Source: Streptomyces sp. V3I8 (GTDB taxonomy: Bacteria; Actinomycetota; Actinomycetes; Streptomycetales; Streptomycetaceae). From it: a DNA stretch of 64,000 nucleotides. The translations under genes and the position numbers were made by a program. The DNA lies in NCBI RefSeq assembly GCF_030817535.1, contig NZ_JAUSZL010000002.1, positions 1,860,001 through 1,924,000 on the forward strand, written 5' to 3'. The notes below the pieces were generated by a model. The model searched no databases, was not told the DNA's origin, and saw only the letters and a list, made by a program, of their open reading frames with translations. Below, one piece after another: positions 38,305-46,615 of this stretch (position 1 is its first letter; every line of letters starts with the position of its first letter).

Positions 38305-38599
38305 CGTGCATCAACTCCATCCCTGAAGTTTCTCCGGCTCTCGAACAACGGCCGCTACACCACAGGGGTTCCGCGTCGGTCAGCGGTCCGCAGGACACAG
38401 GCTCCCCCTGGCGGATGCTGCCCAACCCTGACAGAGACCGTCGGTGCCGGCCCGGCCAGGGCCCGCTCGCGCGGTCAGTTGCAGTCGGCAAGCCGTCCGT
38501 TTCCGGCCGACTTGCCGGTGCCTGGGTACGCGTACTCAGGTCCGGGGGCAATCACCCCGCCAGACTGTGGCATCCATGACAGATCGGCGAGGAGTAGGT
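38305..38599. other. intergenic region, nothing recognised
   Basis: The 295 bp separate the divergent molybdoenzyme and secreted-protein genes and must hold both promoters. No clear hexamers, repeats or ORFs with coding character were seen. Confidence 0.4.
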
Positions 38600-39016
38600 A
38601 TGAACCGGACGAGGAAAGCCCTGCTGGTGACAGCGATGACGCTCTGCGCGCTGACGGGCGGCACCGCAGGGCCCGCAGCCGCGGTCACCGATCCCCTGCT
38701 GCCCCATCCCGGTCCGGACGGTTTGGTTTGGGTGGAAGAATAGATCGGTGATGGCGGAGTCGCCTCGGGTGGTGCGTGGGACAGACTGCCGACCGTCCTT
38801 ACGGTGGCCTGCGAAGGCGGTGGCGACGTGCAGGTGACGATGCAGTCGCAGGGCACGGAAGTCGCCGCGTTCCCGGTCGACTGCCCCGTCGGAACCGCCG
38901 GAACAGGCTCGGTGGTCATGGAAGCCGGCATCGTGCGGCCGGGCTCCTTCAGCATCGGTGTCGATGCCTCATCGCAGAACATCCGATGGTCCCTGACCGT
39001 GACACAGCCGGAGTGA
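38600..39016 (+). pseudogene. small secreted protein interrupted by an amber codon
   Basis: ATG 38600 opens a signal peptide (MNRTRKALLVTAMTLCALTG, cleavage near GPAAA) and continues to codon 47. Codon 48 is TAG (38741-38743). The same frame then stays open to 39016 and reads IGDGGVASGGAWDRLPTVLT, VACEGGGDVQVTMQSQGTEV and VRPGSFSIGVDASSQNIRWS, which looks like genuine secreted-domain sequence. A single nonsense change would explain it. Readthrough cannot be excluded. The family is unrecognised. Confidence 0.75.
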
Positions 39017-39107
39017 CGAGGCAGAGCACCTCGAGCTGACCCGCAGAACATCCCTGCCTCCGCCCCGGACGCCCTGCCGCGCTCTCCCTGCCGCGCTCTC
39101 CCGGCCG

Positions 39108-39250
39108 GGCGTCCGGGCCGGGCGTCCGGGGCGGGCGTCCGGGGCGGGCGCCCGAGGCGGGCGTCCGGGGCGGGCGTCCGGGGCGGGCGCCCGAGGCGGG
39201 CGCCCGAGGCGGGCGTCCGGGGCGGGCGCCCGAGGCGGGCGCCCGAGGCG
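39108..39250. repeat. eleven 13-bp tandem repeats
   Basis: Units beginning GGCG(T/C)CCG(G/A)GGCG start at 39108 and every 13 bp to 39238, followed by a partial twelfth. As 13 is not a multiple of three, the tract opens all frames and generates long false ORFs with 13-residue repeats. No spacers, so not a CRISPR. Confidence 0.9.
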
Positions 39251-39385
39251 GGCAAAGAACGCACCACCCGTACCACCACACCCGTCACTCCCTACCCGAT
39301 CTGCTCTGCTCCCTCCCGCCTTCACGGATCCCGAAACACCCCCAGAACCTTCAACTGCCCGATCGGACCACCCGCGGACGATGAA

Positions 39386-39580
39386 GTGGCGGTGCCGGTG
39401 CGGCGGTCGCAGGACGAACGCTGGAACACCACCCTCGCCGCCGCCCGCCGGTTCCACGCCCGCGAAGGACACCTACGTCCCGCCCGCAAGCACATCGAAA
39501 TGATCGACGGTCCAAACGGCCGGCCGGCCGACCGGTCGGTCCGACGTGGGCGCGGACCGGTTCAGGCGTTGCTTTCGTGA
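39386..39580 (+). pseudogene. helicase-associated-domain fragment
   Basis: The frame reads RRSQDERWNTTLAAARRFHA and REGHLRPARKHIEM, like one repeat of the helicase-associated domain found at the C-termini of plasmid and subtelomeric Streptomyces helicases. No helicase core is present. Only about 40 residues are convincing. Confidence 0.5.
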
Positions 39581-39729
39581 CCGTCGGCGATCTGGCGCGT
39601 TCCGGTTGCCCTGCTCGGGGAACTTGCCCACCGAGTGCGCCGGCAGCCGGACCGTGACCGGAGACCGACGTACCCGCCCCAGCAGCGCGTCCGGCCCTTC
39701 CGGGGCCTTCGAGAACGTACGGAGAACTC

Positions 39730-40566
39730 ATGAACGACATGCCAGACCCCACGCGTGTACCCGTGGCACTGATCACGGGAGGGGACTCGGGAATCGGCCG
39801 GGCCACCGCCGTACGGCTGGCTGCGGCCGGCATGGACGTCGGTATCACCTGGCACAGCGACGCACAGGGCGCCGAGGAGACCGCTGCCGAGGTACGGTCC
39901 CACGGCCGCCGGGCCGTCCACGCGCACCAGGACCTGACAGACCCGTCCCGCGCCGCGGACGTCATCGACGCCCTGGTGGAGAAGCTGGGAGCGGTCGACG
40001 TCCTGGTCAACAACGCGGGGACCGGTACGTCCACCCCCTTCCTCGACATCGACCACGAGACGGTGCAGCAGGTTCTGGATGTGGACCTGGTCGGACCGTT
40101 CCTGTGCTCCCAGCGGGCCGCGCGCCACATGATCGCGCGGGGCGGGGGAGGGCGGATCGTGAACGTCACGTCCGTGCACGAGCACCAGCCGCGCGTGGGA
40201 GCCGCGCCGTACTGCGCGGCCAAGGCCGGCCTGGGGCTGCTGACGCAGGTGATGGCGCTGGAGCTGGCCGAGCACGGGATCACGGTCAACGCGGTGGCAC
40301 CCGGTGAGATCGCCACGCCCATGACCGGTGAGATCGCCACGCCCATGACCGGTCAGGAGGACACGGACGTGACCGAGGAACGCCGCCCCGGTATCCCGCT
40401 GGGCCGGCCGGGTGACGCCAGAGAGGTCGCCGCCGTGATCGCCTTCCTCGCCGGGACGGACGCGTCCTACACGACAGGAGCCTCATGGGCGGTGGACGGC
40501 GGCATGCTGCGCATGGGCCCGCAGGCCGGATCCCACCTGGACAGCGACGACTGGCGCAGGCCGTGA
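39730..40566 (+). CDS. short-chain dehydrogenase/reductase
   Basis: The 278-residue SDR has the cofactor motif ITGGDSGIGRATAV (about 15-28), NNAGTGT, and the active-site YCAAKAG (Tyr-x3-Lys, about 160). The C-terminus YTTGASWAVDGGMLRMG is standard. It contains an exact 24-bp tandem duplication (40303-40326 and 40327-40350) that doubles GEIATPMT in the substrate loop after NAVAPG. Related proteins have one copy in my recollection, so the active-site lid is eight residues longer. Substrate unknown. Confidence 0.9.
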   Translation: MNDMPDPTRVPVALITGGDSGIGRATAVRLAAAGMDVGITWHSDAQGAEETAAEVRSHGRRAVHAHQDLTDPSRAADVIDALVEKLGAVDVLVNNAGTGTSTPFLDIDHETVQQVLDVDLVGPFLCSQRAARHMIARGGGGRIVNVTSVHEHQPRVGAAPYCAAKAGLGLLTQVMALELAEHGITVNAVAPGEIATPMTGEIATPMTGQEDTDVTEERRPGIPLGRPGDAREVAAVIAFLAGTDASYTTGASWAVDGGMLRMGPQAGSHLDSDDWRRP

Positions 40567-40571
40567 GGAGC

Positions 40572-40613
40572 ACCGCTTCACCACGGGCACCGCGGGCACC
40601 ACGGTGAAGCGGT
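40572..40613. terminator. bidirectional terminator between SDR and ZIP genes
   Basis: ACCGCTTCACC (40572-40582) and GGTGAAGCGGT (40603-40613) form an 11-bp perfect stem just after the SDR stop. The converging ZIP reading frame now ends inside it at 40578. Confidence 0.75.
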
Positions 40614-41294
40614 CGCCTGTGAGCCGTCAGGTGTGGGAGGGGCGCAGGAGACCAGGAAGCTGCTGACCGTGACCAGTCCGATGGCCAGGTGGGCTTCCTC
40701 GAACGCCTCGGGGATCATCGTGTCGGCGACCGTCGCGAGGACCGCCGAAAGGGTGCTCGCTGCGGCGACGGCACCCCACGCCCCGAAGACGTGCGCCCTG
40801 CTACGGCCGGCCTTCTTCATCCCCGCCGAGCTGGACGGCCCTTCGGGAACATTGCTGACGAACAGCGTCGCCACGGTCACCGGACTCACTGCTCCGCCGT
40901 CGAGCAGGCTCACGCCGATGACCGCCGACTCCGGAACGCCGTCGAGCAGGGCACCGAAGGCCAGCGCGAGTCCCGAACCGTTCTGCTGGTCCTTGGAGGG
41001 CCGTGCCTGGTCCCGGTGGTGGCCGGAGCGCTCGCGGTGGCGGGCACCGCGCCGGGCCAGCCACATGTCGCCCGCCGTGTAAACCACGACACCGGCCAGC
41101 GTGCCGATGGCCGTCGGCGCCAGTCCTGCCTGCTCGTAGGCTTCCCCGACCAGCTCGAAACCGACCGCTGACAGCAGCACGCCGGCCCCGAAGGCCATCA
41201 CTGCCGCGATCGCCTTCTGCGGCGCCCGCAACCCGAACCCCACCAGCGCCACCGCCACCGGCACCGCCCTCAGAAGCAGCGCAGAACCCGCCAC
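40578..41294 (-). CDS. ZIP-family metal transporter, shifted C-terminus
   Basis: The 238-residue protein has about seven membrane helices and ZIP features AIAAVMAFGAGVLLSAVGFE and LAFGALLDGVPESAVIGVSL (metal-site helix). A charged His/Arg-rich loop lies at about 82-105. The usual ending after AIGLVTVSSFLVS is a few residues and a stop. Here a one-base loss near 40643 appears to shift the frame, so translation misses the TGA at 40627-40629 and continues 16 more residues into the terminator stem. Import of zinc or another divalent metal is inferred; the core is intact. Confidence 0.8.
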   Translation of the reverse strand: MAGSALLLRAVPVAVALVGFGLRAPQKAIAAVMAFGAGVLLSAVGFELVGEAYEQAGLAPTAIGTLAGVVVYTAGDMWLARRGARHRERSGHHRDQARPSKDQQNGSGLALAFGALLDGVPESAVIGVSLLDGGAVSPVTVATLFVSNVPEGPSSSAGMKKAGRSRAHVFGAWGAVAAASTLSAVLATVADTMIPEAFEEAHLAIGLVTVSSFLVSCAPPTPDGSQATASPWCPRCPW

Positions 41295-41508
41295 CAGCCC
41301 TCACCGGCCCGCCTGAACCACTCCTGTCATGGGCCCATGGGTACCCGGCCCCGGTCATGTCGCCAGCCGATGACGCCAAGTTCCTCATGGCGGGACAACG
41401 GTTCGGCTCGGCTGAGGTCGTCCTGCCGTGCCATGTCGCGGTGTTGCCCCACACCGTGCGGCGCGAGGGGCCTCCAGGAGTCGGGCTGACCGTCGGTCCG
41501 GCGCGGGA

Positions 41509-41721
41509 TCAGTGCGTTCGGGCGCGTGAGCCGGGGCGGGTCAGGCCCACGACGGCCACGGCCACGAGCGCCAGGGCGGCGAGGCCGGAGATCAGGGGCA
41601 GCACTGCCATGCCGTTCTTCAACTGATTCGCGGCGTTGAACGCCAGAAGGACTCCGGCCAGGAGGTAGAGAACACTCAGGGGCCGGCTCGTCGGGATGAT
41701 CCGCCAGGTGCGCTCACTCAT
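41509..41721 (-). CDS. small two-helix membrane protein
   Basis: The 70-residue protein (MSERTWRIIPTSRPLSVLYL...) has two predicted membrane helices, at about 17-34 and 40-60, and a basic C-terminus. No family was recognised. It is surrounded by mobile-element debris; the 214 bp on its left hold nothing recognised. Confidence 0.55.
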   Translation of the reverse strand: MSERTWRIIPTSRPLSVLYLLAGVLLAFNAANQLKNGMAVLPLISGLAALALVAVAVVGLTRPGSRARTH

Positions 41722-41784
41722 GCCTGCCTCCAACTCGACTTTTCTGCAACGCAGTTCACATGCCCGAAGATCCAGGAGCCATTC

Positions 41785-42165
41785 ACTCCGTGCCGGCGGC
41801 CGTGCCCAAGACACTCCTCCTCGACCGCACGGAGACGCCCGGCGCGGGGCTGCGCACGCTGAAGACACTCGCCGCGCACTTCACACGGCACGCCGCCGCC
41901 GTCCGGCCACCCGCCCCCGTGGAGGAGGGAACGAGGGAACGAGGGAACGAGGGAACGAGGGAACGAGGGCGGAGCGTATTGGAGTCTCCCGCAGTTGCAG
42001 GACCTGCTGGACGAATGGATCCTCGCCGCGTGGCATCGCCGTCTCCAGGATCAGCTGCGCCACCCGCTGCAGGGCCGGGCGTCACCGGCCGCCCGCAGGA
42101 GATGCGGGAAGAGCGTGCACGACGCCATGGTCCGCTGGCGGGGACGGTCGACCTGGGACTGTTGA
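41785..42165 (+). pseudogene. Mu-type transposase C-terminal remnant
   Basis: 41974-42060 encodes AYWSLPQLQDLLDEWILAAW and HRRLQDQLRHPLQG, typical of the Mu-transposase C-terminal region in actinomycete Tn552/Tn7-like elements. The preceding LRTLKTLAAHFTRHAAA fits the segment before it. Between them lies an 8-bp repeat expansion, which breaks the frame. The remnant ends at a TGA (42163-42165). Confidence 0.6.
41931..41970. repeat. five 8-bp repeats (ACGAGGGA)
   Basis: ACGAGGGA is repeated five times (the last ends in C) inside the Mu-transposase remnant. It is a likely replication-slippage expansion. Confidence 0.9.
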
Positions 42166-42395
42166 GCGGATGGATCTCCACGCAGGTGCCCCGGCCCTGG
42201 CGGTTGAGGGGGGCGAGGAGGTAGCGAGCGACGTTCTCGCGCCGCACGGTCCGGCAGGCCTGCTCGATGCGTTCCGGGTTCTTGCGCGAGAGGGCGTGCG
42301 GGTGCCGGCCTGCCAGGCGCGCAGGGTGCGGCCGGTGACCGTCAGCCTGGCCGTGCGGGCCGCCCCTTCGAACGTCCGCTGCCGGCCGGCCCTCA
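42150..42395 (-). pseudogene. frameshifted plasmid/ICE-type DNA-binding protein remnant
   Basis: The reverse strand reads RTFEGAARTARLTVTGRTLR and AWQAGTRTPSR. After a two-base shift it continues KNPERIEQACRTVRRENVAR and LLAPLNRQGRGTCVEIHPLN. Joined, this looks like a helix-turn-helix protein of Streptomyces integrative elements, distantly like Tpg-type terminal proteins. The identification is from memory and weak, but the frameshift is clear. Confidence 0.4.
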
Positions 42396-42397
42396 TC

Positions 42398-42715
42398 TCA
42401 CCGGAGGGTCGGGACAACCATCAGCACAAACACAATGACGGGCGACATCAGCATCATCGCCACATGCGCGAGCAGGGACCGCGTCATACCCGACACGGCA
42501 AAGAGGATCGTCCCGCCCAACAGCCATCCCACGTACAGTTCGCCGGCACGGTGCCAAGCAGCCGTTTCCTCGGCGCCAGTGGTCGGCTCGGCGCCGAGGA
42601 CTCCGATGGACATCAGGAGCAGCACACCGCACATCAGCAGATCGCCGACCCCGACGATCACAGAGACCGTCTTGTCCGTCAGTCGTGCCTGCGCCCACGG
42701 GCGTATCGCGCTCAT
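42398..42715 (-). CDS. small integral membrane protein
   Basis: The 105-residue protein has three predicted helices (about 15-42, 62-80, 82-102) with segments VSVIVGVGDLLMCGVLLLMS and YVGWLLGGTILFAVSG. No family was recognised. It lies between transposase remnants and could be cargo of a lost element. Confidence 0.55.
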   Translation of the reverse strand: MSAIRPWAQARLTDKTVSVIVGVGDLLMCGVLLLMSIGVLGAEPTTGAEETAAWHRAGELYVGWLLGGTILFAVSGMTRSLLAHVAMMLMSPVIVFVLMVVPTLR

Positions 42716-42843
42716 GAGCCCGGGAGCATATCCGCCGTGTACGTCGCTGCCGCGACAGCGGCATCACCCGATGAGCCAAGTGCGGCGCGCAGGAAGAGCC
42801 GAGGCGCAACCGGTGAAGCACGGGCACCGTTGCCCCGAGGCAC

Positions 42844-43225
42844 ACCCACACCCACCCCGGCCCGGGAACAAGTGGCACCTGGACGAGGTCTTCATCAAGA
42901 TCAATGATGCGCAGAAGTACCTCTGGCGGGTGGTGGGCACCGACCGAATGCGCTCCTGCGGCGCGGCCCACCGTGAGGTCATGCCCTCGGCCGAACACCG
43001 TGCCCACAAGGGTTTGAACAACCGGGCAGAGAACAGTCATCAGCCGACAAGGCGGCGTGAACGCGCGACGAAAAACTTCCGCAGCATCGGCGCGGCCCAG
43101 CGGTTCCTGTCCGCGTTCAGCGGCGTCTCACCCCATTTCCGACCCCGGCGCCATCTGACGACCGCCTCCGGCCGCCGAGCCGGGATGACCATCCGCTTCG
43201 CGATCCGGGTCCGGATCACCGCCAC
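42844..43225 (+). pseudogene. IS6-family transposase, internally deleted
   Basis: The frame reads GNKWHLDEVFIKINDAQKYL then WRVVGTDRMRSCGAAHREVM, then NNRAENSHQPTRRRERATKN and QRFLSAFSGVSPHFRPRRH. These are the start and end of the IS6 DDE domain. The stretch between the first aspartate (HLDEVF) and TDRMRSCGAAH is missing about 60 residues. Not transposition-competent. Confidence 0.85.
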
Positions 43226-43748
43226 CTTCCGCCGGCCCACCGAGGCCTGGCACCGGCACGGAACGCGGCCCCACCACGCCCCACCACGCCCCGACACGCC
43301 GTCAGGAACCCACACACCCGACAATGCGACAGCGCCCGGTGCGGGCCTCCTGCTCCTGGCGTTCGTCCCGGACCGACTGCGCGGGGGGCAGACGTCGTGC
43401 GCAGCATCCCGGATCTCCTCCCGCCACCACGCCAACCGGCTGGTAGCGCGCATGGGCGACTCCACCCTGCTCCACGACACCGGGCATCCTGCATCAGAAC
43501 GGTGACCGTCTGCCCCCGGGAAGCCTTCCCAGGGACGGCGGCCGCTCAGCCGGACCCAGGTGCGTCGGCCCCAGAATGCGCTCTCGCCCGCGGCGGCCTG
43601 CCGCAGTGTCCGTTCACCTCCAGCAGAGTGTGTCCGGGCTCTTGGCTGTTCGCACCCGGAAGGCTAAGTTTCCGCCGACAACGTTGCCAGAGACCAGGTG
43701 CGGAGCCGCGCGAACCGCAGACGCCCGTAGTGGAGATAGAGGTATCCG
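43226..43748. other. 520-bp gap, no gene recognised
   Basis: Several open frames exist but none shows family features. It must contain the promoter of the SGNH hydrolase gene, which I could not place with confidence. Confidence 0.4.
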
Positions 43749-45047
43749 ATGTCAGATCGACACCCAAGGACCCGAAAGACTTCACCCCGAGCCCCGTTGG
43801 CGATGGGCGCCATCACGGCAGCGTTAACAGTGGCGGTGACCCTGCTGGCCACAAGCGTGCAAGCGCAGGGCGCCATCCGCAGCGCGGATGCCGCGGCGGC
43901 CGGTCCCGACTACGTCGCGATGGGCAGTTCCTTCGCCGCCGGTCCCGGAATCACACCGGTACAGTCCGGCAACGGGGCAGCAGCATGCGGACGGTCAAGC
44001 AACAACTACCCCAGCATCGTCGCCCGCGACATCGGCGCGAACCTGACGGACGTCTCCTGCAGCGGGGCGACGACCGCGCACCTGCTGACCGACGACCAGT
44101 CCGGCCAAGCACCGCAGGTCCGGTCCGTGACCGGGGCGACCCGCGTGGTCACGATCACCATCGGCGGCAACGACGTCAACTACCTCGGCAGCCTCGGCTC
44201 CTACTCCTGCCAGACCAGCGGCGGCACGAACTGCGGCAGCGTGGACCAGAACGCGATCAACCAGACCTTCGACGTGCTGACCGGACGGCTTCAGAATGTT
44301 GTGAACGCCGTCCACGACGCATCCCCGCAAGCGCATGTCTTCCTGGTGAACTACTTCACGATCCTGCCCGACTCCGGCGTCTGCACCGATGTGCCGCTCA
44401 CCGGTGACCAGGCGGCATTCGAACGCAGCATCGCCACGCGCCTCGCCTCCGCGACCGCCACCGCGGCGACCACCACCGGTGCCACACTCGTCGACCTGGG
44501 AGCCGCCAGCCGCGGGCACGACGCCTGTGCCTCGGCCCCGTGGGTGGAGACGTACCGGCCGGCCGCCGGCCGCGCTCAGTACCACCCGAACGAGGCCGGC
44601 ATGAAGGCCGCCGCCACGCTGGTGGAATCCGCCCTCGCGGCGTCCGGGCAACTGCGGACCGCGGCCGTCAGCTCCGGAATCGCGGGCAAGTGCATGGACG
44701 TGGCGAGCTCCGGCACCGCCGACGGCACCCCTGTCCAGCTCTACGGCTGCAACGGCACCGGCGCGCAGAAGTGGACGTATGCGCCCGACACCGGCGGCGC
44801 CTTGCGAGCCCTGGGCGGCTGCCTGGACGTCAGCGCCGGCGGGACTGCCAACCACACCAAGGTCCAGTTGTGGCAGTGCAACGGATCCGGTGCCCAGCGC
44901 TGGATACCCGGACCCAACTCCTCGCTGGTCAACCCCCGGTCCGGGCGTTGCCTCGACGTACCTAACGGTTCCAGCGCGGACCGGACCCAACTGCAGATCT
45001 TCGACTGCAACGGCACCGCAGCGCAGCGATGGACGTCGGCGGGATGA
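43749..45047 (+). CDS. secreted SGNH/GDSL hydrolase with ricin-B lectin domain
   Basis: The 432-residue esterase/lipase-like enzyme starts with a basic, long signal peptide (hydrophobic about 19-40). The SGNH nucleophile block is YVAMGSSFAAGPG (about 55), followed by VVTITIGGNDVNYLG (Asn block) and the catalytic Asp/His end YHPNEAGM (about 280). Residues about 305-432 form a ricin-type beta-trefoil with CMDVASSGTADGTPVQLYGC, CLDVSAGGT and CLDVPNGSS with QRW repeats, probably binding polysaccharide. Codon 26 is TTA (43824-43826), so expression may depend on bldA. Confidence 0.9.
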   Translation: MSDRHPRTRKTSPRAPLAMGAITAALTVAVTLLATSVQAQGAIRSADAAAAGPDYVAMGSSFAAGPGITPVQSGNGAAACGRSSNNYPSIVARDIGANLTDVSCSGATTAHLLTDDQSGQAPQVRSVTGATRVVTITIGGNDVNYLGSLGSYSCQTSGGTNCGSVDQNAINQTFDVLTGRLQNVVNAVHDASPQAHVFLVNYFTILPDSGVCTDVPLTGDQAAFERSIATRLASATATAATTTGATLVDLGAASRGHDACASAPWVETYRPAAGRAQYHPNEAGMKAAATLVESALAASGQLRTAAVSSGIAGKCMDVASSGTADGTPVQLYGCNGTGAQKWTYAPDTGGALRALGGCLDVSAGGTANHTKVQLWQCNGSGAQRWIPGPNSSLVNPRSGRCLDVPNGSSADRTQLQIFDCNGTAAQRWTSAG

Positions 45048-45346
45048 CCGTTCGGACGACGGGCAGCCAGGTGACTCCGCATTCCGGTGGACGACTGGCA
45101 GCTGGGCCTACAGCGCCGGCCAAGACGTGCTGCAGATCCGTCAAACGAGCGGCGTGACCAGGGTTGACGGGGTTACTGACGGGCTGCGGAGAGGCGGCTG
45201 CCGAAGGTGATGCCGAAGGCATTCAGCGCGGTCTTCTCGCTGGGGCGGGAGTTCGTTGTCCGCGGACAGCAGCACCGGACGGCACGACCTCTGATGTGTA
45301 TCCGATCAGTGCTCAGCGGCTGTCCGTCAGGTGCACCTTGTGAAGA
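45048..45346. other. 299-bp gap containing palindromic site A
   Basis: Contains AGTTCGTTGTCCGCGGAC (45250-45267), one of three related sites in the window. Otherwise no gene or terminator was recognised between the converging SGNH and membrane-protein genes. Confidence 0.45.
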
Positions 45347-46615
45347 TCAGTCGGATGGTTCGGTCTCTACGGAAGGGGCAGGCGCCGTCGGTCCTCCGAA
45401 ATCAGGACTTGTGAACTCCGGAGTGGACGGAGTGGAGTAGCGGGGCCGGGAACCAGCGGCCGGGCCGTCATCGGGGCTGCTGAAGCCAGGGCGGCTGTAC
45501 CCGAGTTGCGCAGTGCGGCTGATGCGCCTTGAGCCGGAACCGGCTGTGACAGGGTCCGCCAGGGCTGCACGAAGGAACGGCATGATGCCGTGCTCGACAA
45601 GGGCGCCCTGCCAGGCCTCCTTAGCCTGCTCAACCTCCTCATCGTATTCGCGGCTCCCCTCTGCCTGGGGCGGGTTGGAACCGTTGCGAAGGGTTGTGAG
45701 GAGCAGTGCGACGGCAGCAACGAGGATCGAGACCGCAGTGATGACGCCGAACAGCCATCCGGTGGTGATGAGGGGCCGTGCGATGCCCGTTTCGGGGTTG
45801 AGGATCCTCAGGAGGTAACCGACGAGCAGGAAGATCGCCGTGGCTGTTCCGGCGAGAACGGGGGCGAGCACGACAGCGACCGCAGCGGCACCTGCTCCGG
45901 CACTCTCGGCGGCCTCTCCCATGGCGGAGGCACTCTTCACCTCAAGGTCGTCCCGCTCTGCGGTCTCGACGTCATGCTGCATGAGGGCGGGGGGACGGGA
46001 GGACTGCGACTTGCGCAGTTCGTCGCGGACGTCCACATAGTGCTGATATTCGCTGGCCGCACCGGCCGTGATCGGAACGACGGCGTTCAATGCCATCGTG
46101 CGCAGCTGCTCGGTAGTGAGGCTCCGGCGTCCGGCGAGTTCGGGGTGCTGCGCTGTGGAGCGCAGCACTTCGTCGAGGATGTGTTCGTATGCGGGGCGGT
46201 CCTCGCTCAGGAGAGGCTGCGCGATACGGCGGTCGCGGGGTGCTTGTGGGCTCGGCTCCGGCGCGGGGTTGCGTTGCGGGCTTGGTTGATCCGCGCCGTG
46301 CGGTGTGGGGTTGGTTTCCTTTGGCTGGAGATGCTTGATTGGCTGAGCTTGGGGCGACTGATGGGGAGCAGGCGCCGCCGGCCCGGGGCGATCTGGTTGT
46401 TGTCCACTCGAGGGTGCTGCGGTTGTCCTGGAAGCCTCACGGCGTGAGGGTGTACGCGGCTGTACCGGGTGAGCATGGGCACCCAGGAGCGAGGCAAGCA
46501 GGCGGCGTCCGAGGGGCAATTGGCGCTGCTGCGCGATGACGGGGCGCCGGTTCCTGCTGGGGTCGCCGCCGACAACGGCTGTGATGATGCGCCGCAGGGT
46601 GGAGGGCTGCGTCAT
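45347..46615 (-). CDS. membrane protein with long N-terminal disordered region
   Basis: The 422-residue protein starts at ATG 46615, overlapping the stop of the upstream membrane gene (ATGA). Residues 1-115 are Pro/Arg/Gln-rich. A helical region follows (RPAYEHILDEVLRSTAQHPE, EYQHYVDVRDELRKSQ). Two strong transmembrane helices at about 245-305 (VAVVLAPVLAGTATAIFLLV and WLFGVITAVSILVAAVALLL) precede an acidic amphipathic stretch and a Ser/Pro tail. No family was recognised. With its partner it forms an undescribed-looking two-gene membrane unit. Confidence 0.7.
   Translation of the reverse strand: MTQPSTLRRIITAVVGGDPSRNRRPVIAQQRQLPLGRRLLASLLGAHAHPVQPRTPSRREASRTTAAPSSGQQPDRPGPAAPAPHQSPQAQPIKHLQPKETNPTPHGADQPSPQRNPAPEPSPQAPRDRRIAQPLLSEDRPAYEHILDEVLRSTAQHPELAGRRSLTTEQLRTMALNAVVPITAGAASEYQHYVDVRDELRKSQSSRPPALMQHDVETAERDDLEVKSASAMGEAAESAGAGAAAVAVVLAPVLAGTATAIFLLVGYLLRILNPETGIARPLITTGWLFGVITAVSILVAAVALLLTTLRNGSNPPQAEGSREYDEEVEQAKEAWQGALVEHGIMPFLRAALADPVTAGSGSRRISRTAQLGYSRPGFSSPDDGPAAGSRPRYSTPSTPEFTSPDFGGPTAPAPSVETEPSD

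Noticed and set aside
39108..39250. Possible CRISPR array
   Set aside because: Repeats are contiguous 13-mers without spacers and no cas genes are present.
41783..42247. 154-codon reverse ORF
   Set aside because: Only part of it (RRENVARYLLAPLNRQ) looks protein-like and belongs to a frameshifted remnant; the rest crosses the 8-bp repeats.
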